A stretch of DNA of 5,763 nucleotides from the NCBI GenBank assembly GCA_023141985.1, contig JAGLKH010000459.1:1-5763 (forward strand), read 5' to 3'. Below the pieces are notes generated by a model. The model was not told where the DNA came from. It saw only the letters and a program-made list of their open reading frames with translations, and did no database searches. Below, in pieces: positions 1 to 4,320 of the stretch (position 1 is its first letter; every line of letters starts with the position of its first letter). The position numbers and the translations under genes were made by a program. Source of the DNA: Flavobacteriaceae bacterium (GTDB lineage Bacteria > Bacteroidota > Bacteroidia > Flavobacteriales > Flavobacteriaceae).

Positions 1-414
1 TTAGGTGATATTTTTAGTGTGAGAATAGCTGGAAATTTTGTTAACCAAGATATTTTAGGAAGTATGGAATTTGCTTGCAAATTAGCAGGCACAAAGTTAG
101 TGGTAGTTTTAGGACACACAAAATGTGGTGCTGTAAAAGGGGCATGTGATAACGCAAAATTAGGCAATTTAACAGCAATGCTTGATAATATTAAACCAGC
201 AGTAAATGCTGTAAAATTACCTAAAGAAGCAAGTTTAAGAAATTCTTCAAATATTGAGTTTGTTGATAATGTATCTGAGAAAAATGTGAATTTGACCATT
301 GAAAGAATTATGAAAGAAAGTGATGTCCTAGCAGAAATGCAAAACAATAATGAGATATTGATTATTGGAGCTATGTATGATATTAATTCAGGAGAAGTAA
401 AGTTTTACGAATAA
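1..414 (+). CDS. Beta-class carbonic anhydrase, C-terminal part (5' end outside window)
   Basis: Catalyses reversible hydration of CO2 to bicarbonate with a zinc ion. The frame is open from base 1 (LGDIFSVRIAGN...), so the GTG at 19 is an internal valine, not a start; 137 residues are visible. The segment RIAGNFVNQDILGSMEFA followed by a hydrophobic strand and GHTKCGAVKGA is the beta-CA core. His in GHTKC (codon 115-117) and Cys (codon 124-126) are the second and third zinc ligands. The first ligand and its partner (the C-x-D-x-R motif) lie upstream, outside the window. The ending GAMYDINSGEVKFYE is the usual beta-CA C-terminus, so the 3' end is intact. About 70-80 N-terminal residues are missing judging from the family length, so the presence of an export signal cannot be judged. 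The SulP transporter gene starts 26 nt downstream on the same strand, which suggests co-transcription and a joint role in inorganic carbon handling. The family call is secure; the cell compartment is not known. Confidence 0.93.
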   Translation, partial: LGDIFSVRIAGNFVNQDILGSMEFACKLAGTKLVVVLGHTKCGAVKGACDNAKLGNLTAMLDNIKPAVNAVKLPKEASLRNSSNIEFVDNVSEKNVNLTIERIMKESDVLAEMQNNNEILIIGAMYDINSGEVKFYE

Positions 415-440
415 GAGTATAAGATTAAAAATAATAAACC

Positions 441-2273
441 ATGAAAAAATTATTTTCAAATATAAAAGGTGATGCCTTTGGAGGAATAACAGCAGGAATT
501 GTAGCACTTCCATTGGCATTAGCTTTTGGAGTTAGCTCTGGGTTAGGGCCTAGCGCTGGACTCTATGGCGCTATTTTTTTAAGCTTCTTCGCGGCTTTGT
601 TTGGAGGAACTAACACACAAATTTCAGGACCAACAGCACCAATGACAGCAGTAAGCATGGTTGTAATTGCAGGAATAGTAGCTACCTTTGATGGCGATAT
701 TTCTAAAGCTTTACCTGCTATTTTAATAATATTTTTGTTAGCCGGAATTATGCAAATTGGCTTAGGGTTAATTGGCTTGGGGAAATACATAAAATATATA
801 CCTTATCCTGTAGTATCTGGATTTATGACAGCCATAGGTGTTATTATTTTAGTAACTCAAATTTTGCCTTCTGTTGGTTATTATCCAAAAGAAGATTCAG
901 ATTTTGTAACACTATTTAAGCCTCATGCTGAAGAAATAATTTTAGACAATATTTTAAAAGAAGAAGCTGGTGAAGGGATTCTAGTGTTAGAAGATTTTAA
1001 AGAAACTATAAAGAGAGCAGAAGGGATTACACAAGAACAAATTCTTAAAGAATCACAAACACTAGCAAGTAAAGAAGCATCTGGAGTAATAGGCTCTATA
1101 AAGGTTTTACCAAGAGCTTTACAGAATATAAATTGGTTAGAATTAATGTTAGCATTAGGCACCATTTTTATAATTTACGGTTTTAAAAGAATAACAAAAG
1201 CAGTGCCTAGTACTTTAGTAGCCCTTCTAGTAATGTCAGGAATAGCGATAGGTTTTAAATTAAATTATAGACCAATTGAAGAAATACCAAGTGGTTTACC
1301 TATACCAAATCTAGAGATCTTTACTAGTTTAAGCTTAGGCAATATTACCCCATATATTTTTACTGCACTTACATTAGCATTGTTAGGTGCCATAGATTCT
1401 TTATTGACTTCTGTAGTTGCTGATAATATGACAAAAACAAAGCATAAACCAAATAAGGAATTGATTGGTCAAGGAATTGGCAATAGTATTGGAGCAATAT
1501 TTGGAGGTATTCCTGGAGCAGGAGCAACAATTAGAACTGTAGTTAATATTAATGCAGGAGGAAAAACCAGGTTATCCGGTATGATAGCAGGTGTTTTACT
1601 CCTTATTATTTTATTATCATTAGGACCAATTGCATCTCAAATTCCTGCAGCTGTTTTAGCTGGAATATTAATAACCGTTGGTATTGGTGTGATGGATTAT
1701 AAAGGTTTAAAAGCAATTCCTTATATACCCCGTCCAGAAGTTATAATTATGATCGTTGTTTTAGTATTGTCATCTGTTTGGAATCTTGTTTATGCTGTTG
1801 GAATTGGCTTAGTAATAGCATCATTAATGTTTATGAAAAAAATAGGAGATTTAACAGCCGAACGTTCTGATGTGAAACCTTTAAAAGAAGAAGTTTGGAA
1901 AGATGAAATAAACTTTCCTAAACATTTAAAAGAGGAAGTCTTTATAAAGCATTTAAAAGGACCTTTATTTTTTGGTTCCACAAGTGACTTCCAACAGTTA
2001 GCAGCCCAAATTCCTAATACAGCATCAACGGTAATTATGCGATTAGGAAGAATGCAATATATGGATCAGTCTGGTTTATATGCTATGGAAGATATGCTTC
2101 AAGATTTAAAAACAAAAAATATAGAAGTCCTTTTTGTTAATTTATTAAAGCAACCAAGATATATGATGGAGAGGATTGATATTATTCCAGATTTTATTTC
2201 AGAAGAGCATGTTTTTGATAGTTTTACGGATTGTGTTAAATGGATTAAAGAAGATATAGAAGTCCATATATAA
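441..2273 (+). CDS. SulP-family anion transporter with STAS domain, probable bicarbonate transporter (BicA-like)
   Basis: A 610-residue inner-membrane transporter. The ATG at 441 is the first possible start, because an in-frame TAA lies at 435-437. Residues 8-143 and 230-460 form the hydrophobic SulP core. Recognisable blocks are GDAFGGITAGIVALPLALAFG (10-30), FGGTNTQISGPTAPMT (54-69), IDSLLTSVVAD (318-328), NKELIGQGIGN (338-348) and GGIPGAGATIRTVVNINAGG (355-374). Remembered alignment to cyanobacterial BicA puts Asp319 and Thr323 at its Na+-site residues Asp258 and Thr262. Residues about 497-608 are a cytoplasmic STAS domain, with DQSG (542-545) at the place of the DSSG loop of anti-sigma-factor antagonists. 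Compared with BicA there are about 60-65 extra, mostly charged residues between two membrane segments (about 147-217). The upstream carbonic anhydrase gene, 26 nt away, supports bicarbonate as substrate. Sulfate or another anion remains possible because SulP substrates are hard to read from sequence. The family is certain; the substrate is inferred. Confidence 0.92.
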   Translation: MKKLFSNIKGDAFGGITAGIVALPLALAFGVSSGLGPSAGLYGAIFLSFFAALFGGTNTQISGPTAPMTAVSMVVIAGIVATFDGDISKALPAILIIFLLAGIMQIGLGLIGLGKYIKYIPYPVVSGFMTAIGVIILVTQILPSVGYYPKEDSDFVTLFKPHAEEIILDNILKEEAGEGILVLEDFKETIKRAEGITQEQILKESQTLASKEASGVIGSIKVLPRALQNINWLELMLALGTIFIIYGFKRITKAVPSTLVALLVMSGIAIGFKLNYRPIEEIPSGLPIPNLEIFTSLSLGNITPYIFTALTLALLGAIDSLLTSVVADNMTKTKHKPNKELIGQGIGNSIGAIFGGIPGAGATIRTVVNINAGGKTRLSGMIAGVLLLIILLSLGPIASQIPAAVLAGILITVGIGVMDYKGLKAIPYIPRPEVIIMIVVLVLSSVWNLVYAVGIGLVIASLMFMKKIGDLTAERSDVKPLKEEVWKDEINFPKHLKEEVFIKHLKGPLFFGSTSDFQQLAAQIPNTASTVIMRLGRMQYMDQSGLYAMEDMLQDLKTKNIEVLFVNLLKQPRYMMERIDIIPDFISEEHVFDSFTDCVKWIKEDIEVHI

Positions 2274-2353
2274 TTTCTAAATTCTAAATAACTGAATGTT
2301 AATTGTGATTTTTTATTAAAAAACAACACTGATATTTAATATTATTTCAGGAG

Positions 2354-2361
2354 TAATTTTG
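2354..2361 (+). promoter_or_regulatory. Possible -7 box (TAnnTTTG) upstream of dgt
   Basis: TAATTTTG matches the Bacteroidota -7 consensus TAnnTTTG and would place a transcription start near 2368, about 45 nt before the dgt ATG. No TTG sits 17-23 nt upstream, the nearest being about 48 nt away at 2303-2305, so only half of the promoter is supported. The 140-nt gap between the transporter and dgt makes a separate promoter plausible. I saw no strong terminator in the gap; the only candidate is an all-A/T hairpin near 2311-2322. Confidence 0.25.
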
Positions 2362-2413
2362 GAGTCCATTTAATATTTAAAATAAGTATATTGTAGGCAC
2401 TTAATGTTTAACT

Positions 2414-3760
2414 ATGAACTGGGAACAATTACTCTCTTTAAAACGCTTTGGCGACACAAATAAAAGATTGCGAAAAGAACAAGATGAAACACGTTTAGGT
2501 TTTGAAGTTGATTACGACCGCATTATATTTTCTTCTGAATTTAGAAGCCTTCAAGACAAAACGCAGGTCATCCCTTTGTCTCAAACCGATTTTGTCCATA
2601 CGCGATTAACACACAGTTTAGAAGTAAGTGTTGTAGGAAGATCTTTAGGAAGGCAGGTAGGATCAAAACTGTTGAAAAAACACCCTCATTTAAAAGAAGT
2701 TCATGGTTACCAAGCCAATGATTTTGGGGCTATTGTTGCAGCAGCTTCTTTAGCCCATGATATTGGAAATCCACCCTTTGGACATAGTGGAGAAAAAGCT
2801 GTTGGAGAGTTTTTTATAAGTGGTAATGGCAAGCAGTATAAAGCTCAATTAACTGAGAAGGAGTATCAGGATTTATGTGATTTTGAAGGAAATGCTAATG
2901 GGTTTAAAATATTAACTCAAAGTAGAGAAGGAAGAGATGGTGGATTACGTTTAAGTTATGGAACTCTTGGAGCTTTTATAAAATACCCAAAGGAATCTTT
3001 ACCAAAAAAGCCAACCAATCATATTGCTGATAAAAAATATGGTGTTTTTCAAAGCGAGAAAGAAGCTTTTATAGATGTTGCAAACGAAATAGGATTAGCT
3101 AGAACAAAAAATGTAAATGATAATAGCTATAGTAGACATCCACTTACTTTTCTTGTAGAAGCTGCAGATGATATTTGTTACACTATAATAGATTTTGAAG
3201 ATGGAATTAATTTAGGTTTAATACAAGAAGAGTTTGCATTAGAATATTTAATTAAATTAGTTAAAGACTCCATTAACATTAATAAATATAATGCTTTAGT
3301 AAATACTAAAGACAGGGTAAGTTATCTCAGAGCTTTAGCCATTAATGTGTTAATTAATGAAGCCGTAGGAGTATTTATGAAAAATGAAGAAGAAATTTTA
3401 AAAGGTATTTTTTCCACGGCGTTATTAGATAAAAGTAAATACAAAGCTCAAATAAATGACATCATTAAACTGAGCGTTGAGAATATTTATCAATCAAAAG
3501 AAGTTATTGACAAGGAAATTGCCGGACACGAAGTTATAACTAAGCTTTTAGATACTTTTACAACAGCAGTAATCAATAATTTTAATGATGAAGCTAATAC
3601 TTATGATAAACTTATTCTAAAACTTTTACCAGAAACCATAAAAATTGATGAACCTCAATTGTATAAGAGATTAATAAGTGTTTGCCATTATGTATCGTTA
3701 TTATCTGATAGTAATGCTGTACTGACCTACAAAAAGTTAAGAGGTTTTCAATTTAATTAA
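2414..3760 (+). CDS. dgt: dGTP triphosphohydrolase (dGTPase), HD superfamily
   Basis: Hydrolyses dGTP (in many homologues other dNTPs too) to the deoxynucleoside and triphosphate, a cytoplasmic control on the dNTP pool. At 448 residues it is somewhat shorter than the E. coli enzyme (505). The N-terminal block YDRIIFSSEFRSLQDKTQV (34-52) and HTRLTHSLEV (62-71) are typical of the family. The metal ligands of the HD domain are visible: His67, His115-Asp116 in AHDIGNPPFGHSGE (114-127), and Asp252 or Asp253 in EAADDICY. His124 and Glu127 correspond to the catalytic His126/Glu129 of E. coli, with a constant offset of two residues. RHPLTFLVEAADDICY (241-256) is a family hallmark. An in-frame TAA at 2402-2404 makes the ATG at 2414 the first possible start; no clear ribosome binding site precedes it. 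The gene stands alone, 140 nt after the transporter and about 200 nt before a small gene with its own promoter. The family call is very secure; substrate preference among dNTPs is not visible. Confidence 0.95.
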   Translation: MNWEQLLSLKRFGDTNKRLRKEQDETRLGFEVDYDRIIFSSEFRSLQDKTQVIPLSQTDFVHTRLTHSLEVSVVGRSLGRQVGSKLLKKHPHLKEVHGYQANDFGAIVAAASLAHDIGNPPFGHSGEKAVGEFFISGNGKQYKAQLTEKEYQDLCDFEGNANGFKILTQSREGRDGGLRLSYGTLGAFIKYPKESLPKKPTNHIADKKYGVFQSEKEAFIDVANEIGLARTKNVNDNSYSRHPLTFLVEAADDICYTIIDFEDGINLGLIQEEFALEYLIKLVKDSININKYNALVNTKDRVSYLRALAINVLINEAVGVFMKNEEEILKGIFSTALLDKSKYKAQINDIIKLSVENIYQSKEVIDKEIAGHEVITKLLDTFTTAVINNFNDEANTYDKLILKLLPETIKIDEPQLYKRLISVCHYVSLLSDSNAVLTYKKLRGFQFN

Positions 3761-3813
3761 AGCATTACATTAATATATAATTACTCTTTTCTGCATAGTT
3801 AGAACTTTTTAAA

Positions 3814-3845
3814 AGTAGGGTTAATCACTATTAAACTGTTCTACT
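3814..3845 (+). terminator. Weak imperfect hairpin after dgt, possible terminator
   Basis: AGTAG (3814-3818) can pair with CTACT (3841-3845), and an inner TTAA/TTAA pairing (3821-3824 with 3831-3834) could extend it. No T-tract follows, so as an intrinsic terminator it is poor. It is the best candidate found in the 86 nt between the dgt stop and the next promoter. An ACTTTT/AAAAGT pair just upstream, with a one-base spacer, is weaker still. Confidence 0.15.
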
Positions 3846-3846
3846 A

Positions 3847-3879
3847 TTGAAGAAATACTGTATAAATATTTTATTTTTG
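3847..3879 (+). promoter_or_regulatory. Bacteroidota-type promoter of the small-protein genes
   Basis: TTG at 3847-3849 (-33 element), a 22-nt spacer, and TATTTTTG at 3872-3879 (-7 element) fit the flavobacterial consensus TTG-N17-23-TAnnTTTG. The predicted transcription start is about 3885-3887. That gives a leader of roughly 70 nt before the ATG at 3958, which is filled by the two inverted repeats listed next. In so AT-rich a sequence such a match can arise by chance, but its position directly before a small gene and structured leader favours it. Confidence 0.55.
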
Positions 3880-3885
3880 TATTTC

Positions 3886-3911
3886 ATCGATATTATTTGC
3901 TTTTTATCGAT
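3886..3911 (+). promoter_or_regulatory. Inverted repeat ATCGATA-N12-TATCGAT at the predicted transcription start
   Basis: ATCGATA (3886-3892) and TATCGAT (3905-3911) form a perfect 7-bp dyad with a 12-nt spacer and 19 bp between arm centres. Each arm contains the self-palindrome ATCGAT. The dyad begins at the predicted transcription start, so it could be an operator for a dimeric regulator or a 5'-end hairpin of the mRNA. The sequence alone does not decide between these. Confidence 0.4.
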
Positions 3912-3956
3912 TAATTGATTAGGTTTACCCCAATCTTAACCCCTAAGATCAATTAA
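3911..3956 (+). promoter_or_regulatory. Long leader hairpin ending one base before the small-protein start codon
   Basis: TTAATTGAT (3911-3919) pairs perfectly with ATCAATTAA (3948-3956). After a 2-nt bulge (AG, 3946-3947) the helix continues as TAGG (3920-3923) with CCTA (3942-3945), giving 13 bp in all. The 18-nt loop is TTTACCCCAATCTTAACC. The 3' arm ends at 3956 and the ATG starts at 3958, so the folded form would cover the ribosome landing zone. ATCTTA (3933-3938) with TAAGAT (3944-3949) is an alternative 6-bp hairpin with a 5-nt loop that uses the same 3' arm, so the two folds exclude each other. This suggests, without proving, translational control. No T-tract follows, so it is not an intrinsic terminator. 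I do not match it to a named RNA family. Confidence 0.5.
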
Positions 3957-3957
3957 A

Positions 3958-4086
3958 ATGAAGAAGAACCTACTTACAGCAATAGTTGTATTTTTCATCA
4001 CTTTTATTGTATTTCTTGTCATGAGCGACGTTTCTAATAAAGAAAATAGCCAAGGCGATGAGCAATATTATGTGTTAGACAAATAA
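3958..4086 (+). CDS. Small single-pass membrane protein, 42 aa, unknown function
   Basis: The reading frame encodes 42 residues starting MKKNLLTAIVVFFITFIVFL. Two lysines are followed by a hydrophobic stretch (about 5-22), then a short polar, net acidic tail ending QYYVLDK. The charge pattern predicts the N-terminus in the cytoplasm and about 20 residues outside it. A signal peptide is possible, but there is no lipobox cysteine and no clear cleavage site. ATG 3958 is the only reasonable start: an in-frame TAA lies at 3937-3939 with no other start codon between. It has a matching promoter and a structured leader directly upstream, which argues that it is expressed, and it is followed after 63 nt by a second small membrane protein. 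I do not recognise the family, and a chance ORF cannot be excluded at this length. Confidence 0.6.
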   Translation: MKKNLLTAIVVFFITFIVFLVMSDVSNKENSQGDEQYYVLDK

Positions 4087-4149
4087 AATTGAAATATTGG
4101 CATTATTATAATCACAATTAGTAATTATTTGCTATTTAATTTTTTAATT

Positions 4150-4320
4150 ATGATTAAAAATAAAAATTTTCAAATGGGATTATTAGTGTTTCTGATAACA
4201 CTAATTGGGTTGATTACGTTTGCTGAATTATATCCAAAAAACAATTTAGAAACAATTGAAAGAGAATCTGCAAAGACAGATTTTAATGAACAAGATAATT
4301 TAGATTTTGGTATTCGTTAA
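4150..4320 (+). CDS. Small single-pass membrane protein, 56 aa, unknown function
   Basis: From the ATG at 4150 the frame encodes 56 residues: a basic start MIKNKNFQ, a hydrophobic segment MGLLVFLITLIGLITFAEL (9-27), then a polar tail rich in Glu, Asp and Asn (ERESAKTDFNEQDNLDFGIR). The frame is open back to a TTG at 4129, but the ATG at 4150 gives the usual positive-then-hydrophobic layout; the ATG at 4174 would remove the basic start. Its plan (basic start, one membrane segment, acidic tail) is the same as that of the 42-residue protein 63 nt upstream, so both may share one transcript. I saw no separate promoter in the gap. Its last 21 bp overlap the end of dxs on the opposite strand. No family is recognised. 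The overlap with a conserved gene slightly lowers confidence that it is real. Confidence 0.55.
   Translation: MIKNKNFQMGLLVFLITLIGLITFAELYPKNNLETIERESAKTDFNEQDNLDFGIR
4263..4284. other. Short inverted repeat near the convergent gene ends
   Basis: AATCTG (4265-4270) and CAGATT (4277-4282) form a 6-bp stem with a 6-nt loop. It lies inside the second small gene and about 20-35 nt beyond the dxs stop codon. For dxs it is in a suitable place for a transcript end, but no T-tract follows on the dxs strand, and on the + strand only TTT follows. It is listed as the only structure near this convergent junction and is weak as a terminator. Confidence 0.2.

Noticed and set aside
19..21. GTG as a possible start of the carbonic anhydrase
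   Set aside because: The frame is open to base 1 and the upstream codons (LGDIFS) belong to the conserved beta-CA core, so the gene is cut by the window edge, not truncated.
563..790. Minus-strand open frame inside the transporter gene (also at 923-1165, 1790-1981 and 2099-2329)
   Set aside because: Shadows of the conserved SulP reading frame, with no recognisable protein features or promoter.
2309..2323. AT-only hairpin after the transporter gene as terminator
   Set aside because: TTTTTT/AAAAAA pairing with a tiny loop and no G/C pair is too unstable and arises easily in AT-rich sequence.
2404..2463. 19-codon reading frame starting at an ATG 10 nt before the dgt start, overlapping dgt in another frame
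   Set aside because: No ribosome binding site and no recognisable peptide; such short frames are common by chance. Worth recalling only if ribosome profiling shows initiation at 2404.
3880..3957. A known riboswitch before the 42-residue protein
   Set aside because: The leader is only about 70 nt, and I recognise no conserved core of TPP, cobalamin, SAM, FMN or similar classes; a named family cannot be supported.
4129..4131. TTG as the start of the 56-residue small protein
   Set aside because: It would add LLFNFLI before a basic segment, giving an odd hydrophobic start; the ATG at 4150 fits the membrane-protein layout better.
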